Below, in pieces: positions 1 through 7,780 of a stretch of DNA of 21,580 bases (its first letter is position 1; each line of letters opens with the position of its first letter). Where the stretch lies: contig BFEA01000022.1 of NCBI GenBank assembly GCA_003427395.1, forward strand, positions 5,624,238-5,645,817. The letters run 5' to 3'. The notes beneath the pieces were generated by a model that did not search any database, was not told the DNA's origin, and saw nothing but the letters and a program-made list of their open reading frames with translations. The DNA comes from Chara braunii (Eukaryota; Streptophyta; Charophyceae; Charales; Characeae). Position numbers and translations under genes: made by a program.

Positions 1-158
1 AACAACCTGATCGGATGCTAGGTGTGCTGATAAGAGCAGACAAAACTAGCACCGTCGGGGAGGCTCCATCTATTGGTGGGGAGCAGCATTTGTTTTGTTC
101 TTGCTTCCTTTGTGTTTCCTTCTTTTTCTGTGGCACTCTTGGTCGCTGTTGACTGATG

Positions 159-434
159 CCTCCCGTGAGACTTTTCCGAGACTTTTCCAGGAACGACATG
201 CCCTCCCCGCTACCCTCTAGAGTTGGCACAAAATTGCGGCGAGGAATCCTCCCGTGAGACTTTTCCAGGCTACACAAAACTACGTTTTTCCAAGCCTCAG
301 TCTTCGGTCTGTGGGGTCCCTGAAAACGGTTTGCGGGAGAAATTTCACCTTTCGGTGGACATCTGCTGCAGGCTGTGGGGTCCTGGAAACAGTTGTGCGG
401 CAAAGTTTTTCCTTTCAGCGGTCCTGTGGGGTCC
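159..434. repeat. Degenerate short tandem repeats
   Basis: Two related repeat types sit together. A 19-base unit, CCTCCCGTGAGACTTTTCC, occurs at 159-177 and 248-266, and its core GAGACTTTTCC also lies at 178-188. A longer unit begins with CTGTGGGGTCC at 309, 373 and 424, giving periods of about 64 and 51 bases; the units share a purine-rich middle and a CCTTTC tail. No coding sense is apparent across the units. This could be an LTR or satellite remnant; nothing identifies the family. Confidence 0.6.
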
Positions 435-1232
435 AAGCCTGACACTCTCCCAACACCCAGCATTTATGTCATGCACGAGAATGTGCGTCCCAGATGTGCT
501 TACATCCAGCATTTATGACAGGCGTAAGTGAAAACAGAAAGAGGGAAAAACACATGTAACTTTAGACCGAGAGATTGGTATTGGATTGCTACATACACTA
601 AGAATGGCATATGTTCAGCGGTTGTACAACCATACAGCTACATGCACCCACATATAATTGACTGATAGACCGCGCCAGGCGTGGTAGCGCAGCCAAGGGT
701 AGGCCCGAAAAATCTAGAGTGAGGCACCGCTCCACTTACAGTAACTCTAGAAATCTGCCCTGCAATTTTTTTCTTGAGTTGTCAAGAGTCACTCAAGAAC
801 ACGTATTGAGCAAAGTGTCCCTTCACTAACTCTACAACGGAGCTCTATAGAGCTGTCAGGCGGATCTACGGTTGCACATTCTAGATTGCTCTNGAGAGCC
901 TGCCTGTGACGGCAGGTTTTTCAAGTGTGGTCACCTGTACCCTTGATGCCACCCTGAAAATCAAGAGTCGGCCTCGAGTCCGAGCGGACAACCACCTCGG
1001 GATCGTTCCTGATATAATACAACATATTTCTATATGGTTATATTCCCGCGAATCTGCGCTAAACAGGAGAACATGGAGAAGAAAAGAAACTACTACAGAG
1101 CTGGTGGTAACATGCGAAAAGACGGTGACTAGGAGGCGGGTGACGTAAAGGTGGTGGGAGAGGTCGGGAGGAAAGGGGCACCATCCAACGGGGAATGGGG
1201 GTCTACCAGGGAGTCGGGTGAGCATCAGGAAG
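435..1232. other. No gene seen; possible 3' flank of gypsy element A
   Basis: I see no supported gene in this stretch. It lies downstream, in the sense of transcription, of the minus-strand gypsy element A, so its right part could contain that element's 3' untranslated region or 3' LTR. No second LTR copy is present for comparison, so this cannot be shown. Base 893 is an unresolved N. A short perfect hairpin (CCTGCC/GGCAGG) at 899-916 followed by T's is probably chance. Confidence 0.4.
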
Positions 1233-2756
1233 TCAAGGGGACGGCGAGAGAACAAACGAGGACGAAGCCCGATCGCCCTCATGCTGACGTAGGCGAAGGG
1301 CAGGTCGGGCAGAGGAACCAAACGAAGTCGGCGATTCGCTCCTTCGGCGACGTCTTCCTGATCCCTCTGTTGTGGCTCCATCGTTTCCTTCGTCTTCCTT
1401 CGGGGGCTCTAGATCGAGCCACAAATTTCCCAACGATAGATCCAACGGGGACCTTTCCTCTACTGGCCGTTTTCCCTCCGCCTTTCCCAACCGTTTCCAT
1501 GCGCCTGCCTCTTCTACTTCCCTGCTTCGCTCGGGTTGCAGACTCGGCCCACCTGCTACCTCTTCCTCGTCTGCTGGCTCCTCTTCTTCCTTGTCCTCTT
1601 CTTCTTCCTGAATGTAATCAGGATTGTCACTATCTTCACCCAATCCTTCTTCTTCTTCTTCGCCTTCTTCCTCGCCTTCTTGTTCCTCCTGTCGCGCGTT
1701 TTCTTGCCGGATGATGGGGTCCCACACTGTGAGATCAGTGACGTCGATCTCAAGAAAAAGAGCCTGGGACAGATAGACACAGTTGTTGCCGTCCAGCTCA
1801 GTACACTTGGACCACAACAGGCGTGGCTCGAGTGTTCGAGGAAAGCACGTGGATGCCAGGCTGATTGCCACACCGCGATAAGATATCCAGGGCCAGGTCG
1901 TCCACTAGCTGCGTCAAAAACACCAGCAGTCCGCTCGTAATTAGAGCGAGATTTCCGTCATCCACCTTTCCAAACAGTATCCCCAACAGATCCCCCTCCA
2001 TCGCCGTTCTCCAAGCTTGTATGATCAGCAGTTCCACTTCGTCGTCTGGAAGTTTTGGACCCTCTCCATATGGCGCCGTATCAGACCAGCGGAATCCTAC
2101 TTCCAGCAAGCAGAAGGCGAGCTTTGTGTTCGCCTCCCACCAGTCGCTCCACTTCTCCTCGCCCAATATCGGCACACTGATCTGCTTGACACGATAAGAG
2201 AGAGAGGGGGTGTGAGCAGATTGCCAGAGGGTGGGGATGTCAGAGGGGAGGCCAAAGAGAGATAAGCGGCGACGACTCATCGGGGCGGCGCAAAGGGACG
2301 AAGCTCTGGTAACACGATCGGCGGCGAATCGCAGGAAGAGCAAAGCTGCAGATCGATGTCGTGCGAGGGCACAACCGTATCCCCGCGTCGAGCAAGGAGT
2401 GTTGTCCACACAGTCTGGATCTCTTCGCCCCACGTGCGCAAGGTGCGGAGGATGTCGGGATGGATCGCCAATGGCACCACCGTAATATCCCCGATGAAGA
2501 CGACAATGACCGTGATGTGACGGATGCCAGGAGGGGACAGGCGCCGGAAGGCCGAAATCTCAGCCAGAACACGTGTTGCTGCCGCTTGCGAAAACCAGAA
2601 TTCTGCCGCTGCGTGGATTGCCGCCGTGCTGAAGAAATCTGCAAACCGAAGAAGATCGGCACTGAGGCGTGGCCGCTGTACTTGCCGAATGGTACTAATC
2701 CGCCCTCTAAGGGTTAGCAGTTGCGCACTGATCACCTGCTCCGCTGAAAAGCTCAT
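1233..2756 (-). pseudogene. Accessory ORF downstream of integrase in element A, acidic C-terminus
   Basis: A protein of roughly 500 residues can be followed on the minus strand through three overlapping frames: 2756-2277, then to 1798, then 1871-1233. This implies two frameshifts, near 2280 and near 1870. The first part contains a hydrophobic beta-like stretch (ITVIVVFIGDITVVPLAI). The middle has a Trp-rich start (KWSDWWEANTKLAFCLLEVG) and helical Leu/Asp text. The C-terminus has long Glu runs (EEEGEEEEEG) and an RRRRRSESP patch. I recognise no known domain. It has the same sense as pol, and its ATG (2756-2754) overlaps the integrase TGA (2755-2753) as ATGA, so it was probably a third ORF of the retrotransposon. 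A structural or nuclear role is possible but unsupported. A captured host gene is the alternative. Confidence 0.55.
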
Positions 2757-3058
2757 GGCGATGGAGGCGGGGACGGGGTACGAGAAGGGGCGACAGATGC
2801 AGGACGGGAGGAGAGCGATAAAGAGTCGTCGTCTTCCTCGGTGGCGAAGGAGGAGGCAGACACAGCTGGAGATGGCGAGGAAGGGAGAAGACGTAGATAG
2901 AACACATGGCGGACGATCGGTCGAGCCGATCGGCTTCCCGAGACCTCCGGCACGAGGCGCACGGTGTTCACCCCGTTCGGGCCGAGTTCGATCACACGGA
3001 ATTGCCCGAAGAATCGTGGCGCTATTTTACCTTGACGAGCACATTTCCTCACCTGCAC
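2753..3058 (-). pseudogene. Integrase C-terminal domain, gypsy element A
   Basis: The text KIAPRFFGQFRVIELGPNGV matches the usual gypsy integrase C-terminal pattern (lysine, hydrophobic, Pro-Arg-Phe/Trp-Phe-Gly-Pro-Phe) that follows a GDLV motif. GDLVQVRK is visible in the same frame just upstream, after an in-frame stop near 3090. This SH3-like domain binds DNA non-specifically in related integrases. After it comes a Ser/Pro/Asp-rich tail ending in SPPPSP, with no chromodomain. The frame is the same as that of the upstream core fragment at 3478-3104, so only stops separate them. It ends at TGA 2755-2753, overlapping the ATG of the accessory ORF. Confidence 0.75.
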
Positions 3059-3103
3059 CAGGTCCCCTAATTTATACTAGGGTCGTGGTCCTGCGTTCCC
3101 ATT

Positions 3104-3478
3104 TCAGGCCTCGTAGCTACGGACCTGTCGGCCATGGGCCAACTCAGTCATTTTCTGGCGTTTTCGGGCTAATCGGGGAAGGGACCGTTCCATCAGCTCC
3201 ATGTGTCGCTTGGCCTTGTCTCGAACCGTGGCCTTTGTGGGCTGTCGGTTCAATGAAGATTCATCGGGGGGGCTTGGTATCGAGACACAAGCTACGCTAT
3301 TGGTTCGTAATTGGAAGGGGCTAAGGCCCGTCGGTTCATGAGGCGTTCCCCGATGGACCCCCAGGATGTGATCTACGATATCGGGCCAGGGCCTCGGGCC
3401 CCCTGCCGCGATGTTTCGTCGCAATGCTATCTTTATCACCCGATTTGCGTTTTCTACCAGGCCGTTGGACTGTGACAT
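3104..3478 (-). pseudogene. Integrase catalytic core, C-terminal half, element A
   Basis: The fragment opens with MSQSNGLVENANRVIKIALR, the gypsy integrase segment HPQSNGxxER-like that carries the catalytic glutamate of the DDE triad; here the Glu is present in GLVENANR. It continues with a region resembling the end of the RNase H-like core (PWPDIVDHILGVHRGTPHEPTGLSPFQL), which is the common 'TPFEL' type signature. It lies one frame away from the upstream core fragment at 3740-3540, so a frameshift between about 3480 and 3540 separates the aspartates from the glutamate. Confidence 0.8.
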
Positions 3479-3539
3479 GTGGGGTGCAGTGTTCCGAATG
3501 GCGACGTCATGTACGACCAGATTCCTTAAAACTTCCCCT

Positions 3540-3740
3540 CTAAATTTTATCGGTCAGGATTTCCTCTATGTCCTGATGCATCCCTAAGAACCGGTTGACA
3601 TATCGCGCGATTTCAATCGCCTGTCGCGTACGACATGGATATGCCTCGATCCGTTTCGAGAAGTGGTCTACAAATACCAGTAGGATTGAATACTCGCAAC
3701 TATTAGGTCCAGGGGGCACCACAATATCGGTAGTATCCAT
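3540..3740 (-). pseudogene. Integrase catalytic core, N-terminal half, element A
   Basis: MDTTDIVVPP at the start holds the first catalytic aspartate. YSILLVFVDHFSKRIEAYPC is the typical gypsy core strand pair ('lvvvDrfSkw.ea'). EEILTDKI ends the fragment where the family has a TDNGxxF motif, so the second aspartate is present but the following Asn-Gly is lost, and a stop comes at once. Phage-type retroviral integrases of this superfamily insert cDNA by a DDE reaction in the nucleus. The ATG at 3740 is probably only an internal methionine. Split from its C-terminal half by a frameshift, the core cannot be functional. Confidence 0.8.
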
Positions 3741-3779
3741 GCTAACCCTCTAAAACGGCCATTCGACTACCGTTGGCAC

Positions 3780-3995
3780 TTAGTCTATCGATCTTGGTGG
3801 CTGAATCGGCGCTTTGTCAGCGGCGCAAACCTGAAAGTTCGCGACGATGAATTTCACATCCTCGCGAATATTGGACCAATACCATTCATTCTTGTCGATT
3901 GCCGCTTTCGTAATCCTTACGGCAAAATGGGCTGCATTTTCCTCATGCGCCGTCTTAACCCAGTCGTACCTCATGAACGGGTGCGGCACTACCAT
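3780..3995 (-). pseudogene. Integrase N-terminal zinc-binding region (HHCC), element A
   Basis: The text has the features of the gypsy integrase zinc-binding module: HEENAAHFAVRITKAAI gives the His pair, WYWSNIREDVKFIVANFQVC matches the 'YYWpgMxxDVxxyVxxCxxC' segment, and AADKAPIQPPR follows as in the usual Cys-x3-Lys tail. The first Cys of the Cys-x2-Cys pair is replaced by Phe (NFQVC), so zinc binding should be impaired. It shares its frame with the core fragment at 3740-3540 and is separated from it only by a stop near 3780. Confidence 0.75.
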
Positions 3996-4131
3996 CCAAA
4001 CCCGACTACCATCCGTGTCTTTCGTTTTTATAACCGACCCTCGTTTCAGCGATAGTCCCTAGCCCTTTCATTGACCCTTCTCCGATCCTCCTTAGTGAAG
4101 TCCTGGAGGGGGTTACCTACCAAGGTAGCTA

Positions 4132-4485
4132 TTAGAGCGATATTCGTTCATACCTCGGCCCTTCTAAACTTCCGGGTTTTTTCCAATCTTTTTGACGTGG
4201 CGTCGAGAAATCGAGCTCAGTCGGGATCTTATCAGTCCGACACAAGGGACACAACCAAGGCTTATCGCCATTTTTGTACTGGATGCACGAGTCATGGGCT
4301 CGTGCGACACACTGTCGACAATCCATCCAGTTTGCATATCCCTCCCCACTAGGATGCATTGGGATCGAGTAGACGCGCAAGATCGCTTCACAAAAATAAC
4401 AAAATTTGTCAGGTAGGGAGAGAAAAGATGAAGATGAGAGGGGAGAGAGAGGAGTTGTAAGATTACCTCCGTCACCCATTGCCAA
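4132..4485 (-). pseudogene. PHD-type zinc finger segment inside element A pol
   Basis: A full C4HC3 array is visible: Cys29-x2-Cys32, Cys56-x2-Cys59, His64-x2-Cys67, Cys79-x2-Cys82, counted from position 4485 (finger at 4401-4240). Trp77 lies two residues before the seventh Cys in PWLCPLC, the hallmark of PHD fingers, many of which read histone H3 tail states. Zinc ligands are complete although the element is decayed. The segment lies between RNase H and the integrase zinc-binding region, a place where most gypsy elements carry only a linker. It could be a captured reader used to target integration to chromatin. A RING or FYVE finger is less likely because of spacing and the Trp. The first visible codon is TTG and the segment lies one frame from RNase H. 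Confidence 0.65.
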
Positions 4486-4678
4486 TCACCTCCTTCTTGC
4501 CACGTGGAAGGACTGCCACTTGTCCATACTTGGGTCCGTTGGCTGACTTTGGCTCCTTCCATGGAATGATTTCTTCACCCTTACGTACCTTGGCGGGGTG
4601 ATGCAGACGTGTCAACCCGTCCGCGTTGCCGTGCCTCTCCGTCTTTCGATGGATGATGTCGAAGTCAAAAAGCAACAA
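4472..4678 (-). pseudogene. RNase H C-terminal end, element A
   Basis: LLLFDFDIIHRKTERHGNAD followed by GLTRL is the end of the gypsy RNase H domain, matching the family pattern 'ydfeIxyrpGkxhgnADaLSR'. The conserved Ala-Asp is seen as NADGLTR. The rest of RNase H and the whole reverse transcriptase should lie at higher coordinates on this strand but are absent: a stop lies at 4681-4679 and the flank turns into element B on the other strand. The C-terminal part (VRKGEEIIPWKEPKSANG) is a linker toward the PHD segment. Confidence 0.75.
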
Positions 4679-4745
4679 TCATGAAACAATGGAGAAAAGA
4701 GTGGTGTATAAGGTTTGGGCCAAGCAACGAACTGTGTAGTAAAGC
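4679..4745. other. Head-to-head junction of gypsy elements A and B
   Basis: Only about 67 bases separate the last recognisable codon of minus-strand element A from the first gag-like codon of plus-strand element B. No LTR, primer-binding site or obvious target-site duplication is visible. The junction therefore looks like a rearrangement or deletion breakpoint, not two clean insertions. Confidence 0.5.
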
Positions 4746-5429
4746 GTGCAAAACGTCTCAACCGAGATCCCCTCGACAACGAGTGCTCGAACCGAAGATA
4801 AACTCCGATTCCAAGTTGTACTGTTAGACTATAAAAGAGTAGACTTGAACAAATTGTTGAAGGCTACGCCGATAGTCACACTCGAGGAACTCCTAATCAA
4901 ACAATATGCAAATCCACATGTTGTGGCTAAGGCTAGGGACAAGCTTGACAAACTCAAGAACAACAATTGGACGGGCACCATGCATAATCTGCAGCAATAC
5001 ATTAGTAAGCTTTTTGCTACTCCCAACTTGGAAAGGACTGCACAATCTTGCTTGGATGTGATTAAAGGTATGGTTTCCTCTACTACATTTTATCGACTCG
5101 GGCTCAGACTCGTGGACTACGTAGATTGCCTTACCCTCATGCAAGATTTAGTCAAACTAGAGGCACAAGACCTCCCGGATAGATCGGGTGGTAGAAAGAC
5201 TACTAGCCGCAAACGGTTTTCAGGCAGCAACCATTTTGCAGTGCACGATCAATTAGAGGTTGACGACGAGGCCTTTGTGGAGGACTCTTCTCTTGGTAAT
5301 GACCAGGAGCAAGACTGCAAAGCATCTTGCTCTTCGTCAACCCGCAAGTCCGATTGGGTAAATGGTAATGAAAAACGTAATGCCTTCACTAAGTTTGGCA
5401 AAAATCGGGACAGAAGTGGAACTCGATGA
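4746..5429 (+). pseudogene. gag: Gag capsid-like region, element B
   Basis: About 227 residues are open. Residues 60-140 (KARDKLDKLKNNNWTGTMHN, then LQQYISKLFATPNLERTAQS) resemble the retrotransposon Gag capsid region, where a short helix with Trp is followed by 'vxxYxxxFxxL'. The C-terminal part is acidic then basic. Upstream, a TAA at 4740-4742 closes the frame and the first codon is GTG, so the true N-terminus is lost. Sequence after about 5395 makes better sense in the next frame, which runs on to the zinc knuckle, so a frameshift lies near the end. Gag forms the virus-like particle that packages element RNA. Confidence 0.7.
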
Positions 5430-5430
5430 A

Positions 5431-5662
5431 GAACACTCTTCATCTCCCCAAAGGAGCCAAAATCCCAGCTATACCGGAAGATGCGGCAGCCAAACCTTGG
5501 GTTGATCTCCAAGCAAAAGTGAATGGAAACGTAGGCTCAAGAAAAATGTTTGTCTGCATTGCCAGAGACTTGGGCACACAATTGATAAGTGTCTTAGGAT
5601 GCAGGGAAATCAGCAACGAGCGTGGAGTTGTTGTCAGCATACTGGACCACAAAAGAGGCTGA
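5431..5662 (+). pseudogene. Nucleocapsid CCHC zinc knuckle, element B
   Basis: In the frame starting at 5431 the codons at 5551-5592 read CLHCQRLGHTIDKC, an exact Cys-x2-Cys-x4-His-x4-Cys knuckle as in retroviral and retrotransposon nucleocapsids, which bind the genomic RNA. The preceding linker is Ser/Gln/Lys-rich. One in-frame TGA lies before the knuckle, near 5506. This frame differs from that of the gag text at 4746-5429, showing the frameshift. After the knuckle the frame is Arg/Gln-rich and soon lost. Confidence 0.75.
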
Positions 5663-6036
5663 ACAGGTAAGTGGAAATCTTTATACGGGATTTGATTTTG
5701 TTCAGCAACCTTCTCTTGATGCCCCTTCATCTGCTGCTTCCAAGGTTGCCGCACATCCAATCCTATATGTCGATCCGTGGGAGGAGTCTAGGGAGATCAA
5801 CTTCCACTTTCCCGTGCAGCACTGGGTTGAGATGAAACAGGGTCATGCTCAAAGGATTGTGTAGTTGATTTTCTCCAAGCTTCTCATTAACCGACGCTAC
5901 CTCCGTGTCTTGGTTGATTGTGGCTTGGGCTTGGTGCAGTCCCAATGTGTTAGAACTTTGTATAAGGATTCACTGTTCATAGTACGAAATGCTTTGGAGC
6001 CTAGAAAATCTGAATTTGGTGCACATGTCTTTGTTT
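5663..6036 (+). pseudogene. Protease region remnant, element B
   Basis: Between the knuckle and reverse transcriptase the gypsy order demands an aspartic protease. The text YLRVLVDCGLG (about 5898-5930) fits the protease active-site strand 'xxalvDSGAt' with Asp and Gly kept, Ser replaced by Cys and the following Ala-Thr not kept. Little else is recognisable. Frames change at least once and stops are present (for example TAG at 5862-5864). The assignment rests mainly on position. Confidence 0.4.
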
Positions 6037-6420
6037 GTTCCCAAGAAAGGAGGCAAACTCTGAATGTGTATCGATTATCGAGGACTTAATCGAAAGGCAA
6101 TAAAAAATGGTTATCCTTTACCACACATTGATATCTTGCTTGACGCTGCAGATGGGTGTAAGGTTTTTTCCAAGATTGGTCTCAAGACTGGATAGCACCA
6201 GATTGAAGTTGATCATGTGGACCAGCAGAAAACTGCATTCAAGACTCGCAATGAGTTATACGAATTTACCGTTACAGTCTTCGGTCTCACGAATAGACTA
6301 ACCACTTTTCATTGTCTCATGGATAAGGTATTTCGTGAGCTGATCGGTCGATTTGTTGTTGTCTATTTTAATAACATCTTGATATTCAACAAATCGATTG
6401 GTCTTGCGTCATATTACTGA
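6037..6420 (+). pseudogene. Reverse transcriptase, element B, inactive YFNN
   Basis: One frame from 6037 carries the classic gypsy RT text: [28 protein letters not shown], then the motif A region FSKIGLKTG, then QQKTAFKTRNELYEFTVTVF, and finally VVVYFNNILIF. The catalytic YxDD box reads YFNN at 6364-6375, so both metal-binding aspartates are replaced by asparagine. In-frame stops lie at 6061 (TGA), 6193 (TAG) and 6418 (TGA). After ILIFNKS the sequence jumps to GLASYY, a segment that normally comes about 60-70 residues later, so the thumb and connection part is deleted without a frame change. RT copies element RNA into DNA in the particle. Confidence 0.9.
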
Positions 6421-6955
6421 AAGTTTGCTCCTCGATTTTTTATCATTGCGCGCCCATTGTCGAAACTAACTAGCGAGAATACATCTTATACGTGGGATGA
6501 CGCATGTGAGACTGTCTTTCAAGCCTTCTTGGCTTTGGTGAGCCATCATGTGCTCTGCATTGCAGATCCGAAATTCACATTCGAAGTTAGTACGGATGCG
6601 AGCCAATATGGGATTGGCGTAGTGCTGAAACAAAATGATGGTGATGGTTTGCGTTCGCTCAAGTACTACAACAAATGCCCAATGAAAAGGTAGCTACTTC
6701 TACTTATATGTGCGAGCTCTATGGCTTTGATTGAGACACTAGACTATTGGAAAAACAATTTTTTGGGACGCCATTTCAAAGTCTCCTCAGATCACGAGAC
6801 TTTGAAGTGGATTAAGACGCAAACTAACCTTTCCATTACATTCACCTGTTGGTTGCATAAGATTGAAGTTTTTTATTTTGAATTGAAGCACAAAAAGTGT
6901 TGTTACAATCGAGTTGCTGATGCATTGTCTTGCCACCCGGACTATATGATTTGCC
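6421..6955 (+). pseudogene. RNase H domain, element B
   Basis: The frame continues from RT: FAPRFFIIARPLSKLT, then TWDDACETVFQAF, then FEVSTDASQYGIGVVLKQ. The 'TDAS.yGIGavL' strand with catalytic Asp is typical of gypsy RNase H. A frameshift lies near 6690; the next part reads LIETLDYWKNNFLGRHFKVS then SDHETLKWIKTQTNLS, and closes with RVADALSCHPDYM, the usual 'vADALSRRPDy' end with Arg-Arg changed. The domain removes the RNA strand during cDNA synthesis. All main motifs can be found but in two frames, so it is a pseudogene. Confidence 0.85.
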
Positions 6956-7345
6956 TTCTGAACTCCTACGACCCCCGAAAGAAATTAGACGAGGAACTAG
7001 TTGAGCAGATTGTCGAGGATCCGGAGTTGACTACCATCCTTGAACAGGTCATTGCTAACCCCAGCAGTCAACCAAATTTCCACTAGACGCTACGGGAAGC
7101 ATGACCATTTGTGTGTACCCAACAATGAGCCTCTCCACACTCACTTCTTGGATTTAGCTCACAGTCGGAGTGAACACTTTGGTTTCGAGAAAACGTACGA
7201 AAGTGCAGTGCACCAACTTGATTGGCCTGGTATGAAAGGATATGCACACAAGTTCGTGGCTGGTATCAAGTCTGTTAACGAATCAAGCCATGTAGGCAAA
7301 AGCTTTATGGGCTACTTCATCCCGTACCCATTCCCGATGGTCCCG
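6956..7345 (+). pseudogene. Integrase zinc-binding region, element B
   Basis: After a linker with ELVEQIVEDPELTTIL, the text THFLDLAHSRSEHFGFEKTY gives the histidines of the zinc-binding module and LDWPGMKGYAHKFV fits the 'yyWPgMxxdVxxyV' helix. Where the family has a Cys-x2-Cys pair the text reads VAGIKSVNESS, with no cysteine, so the site is lost. The following PYPFPMVPES resembles the linker 'LqPLPiPxxPW' that leads to the core. A frame change occurs near 7075. Confidence 0.75.
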
Positions 7346-7780
7346 GAGAGTCAGTTTCCATTGACTTCATGGATATGGGAAAGACAATCAGAATGGTTAC
7401 TCACAACTAATTGTGATCGTTGACAGTTTTTCGAAATTATTGAATCTGATTCAATTGCCACCTCACGCCCCAACTGAGCTTGTAATCGAAAATTTTAATA
7501 AACATTACATTCTGCAATGTGGACCCCGAAGACTCTTTGAGAAGGATTTCACTTCCCAAATCTACGATATGAAGCTCAAAATGGCATCTGGTGGTCATCC
7601 TGAAGCCAATGGTTTGGCTGAGGAGATCAACTAGACTGTTACTCAACTTCTTCACAACCTTATCATTTCCGACAAGAACACGTGGGATCTAAAATTGCCA
7701 ATTGTGAAGGTGTTGTATAACAACTTCATCCACTCTTCCATCACCATGACACCGAACCGTAACCGTAACCGTTGCATTAC
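7346..7780 (+). pseudogene. Integrase catalytic core, element B, with internal deletion
   Basis: VSIDFMDMGK near 7350-7380 holds the first catalytic Asp ('sxDFI'). A frameshift near 7400 leads to IVIVDSFSKLLNLIQLPPHA, the second strand pair. The stretch that should hold the second Asp is shortened: GPRRLFEKDFTSQ joins two parts that are usually apart. MASGGHPEANGLAEEIN keeps the catalytic Glu. A TAG at 7632-7634 interrupts, after which TVTQLLHNLI and the 'TPxxL'-like end follow. Short repeats AACCGT at 7754-7772 break up the last part. Confidence 0.8.

Larger units (their letters stand above)
1233..4680 (-). mobile_element. Ty3/gypsy LTR retrotransposon A, 5'-truncated and decayed
   Basis: Read on the minus strand, the order is RNase H tail, PHD-like finger, integrase zinc-binding region, integrase catalytic core, integrase C-terminal domain and an extra acidic ORF. 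RNase H before integrase is the Ty3/gypsy (Metaviridae) order. Gag, protease, reverse transcriptase and most of RNase H are missing: recognisable sequence stops at 4678, next to the oppositely oriented element B. The coding region is spread over all three minus frames, so it is a pseudo-element. No LTR pair was recognised. The limits given are those of recognisable coding sequence, not true element ends. Confidence 0.8.

Noticed and set aside
899-916. Perfect hairpin CCTGCC/GGCAGG followed by T's, like a bacterial terminator
   Set aside because: The window is clearly eukaryotic and no gene ends before it; short stem expected by chance.
881-1714. Open frames of 166 and 187 codons on either strand near 881-1714
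   Set aside because: They overlap the acidic accessory ORF region in other frames and have biased composition with no recognisable protein text.
2524-3324. 266-codon open frame on the plus strand
   Set aside because: Antisense to the integrase C-terminal and accessory ORF; no recognisable protein.
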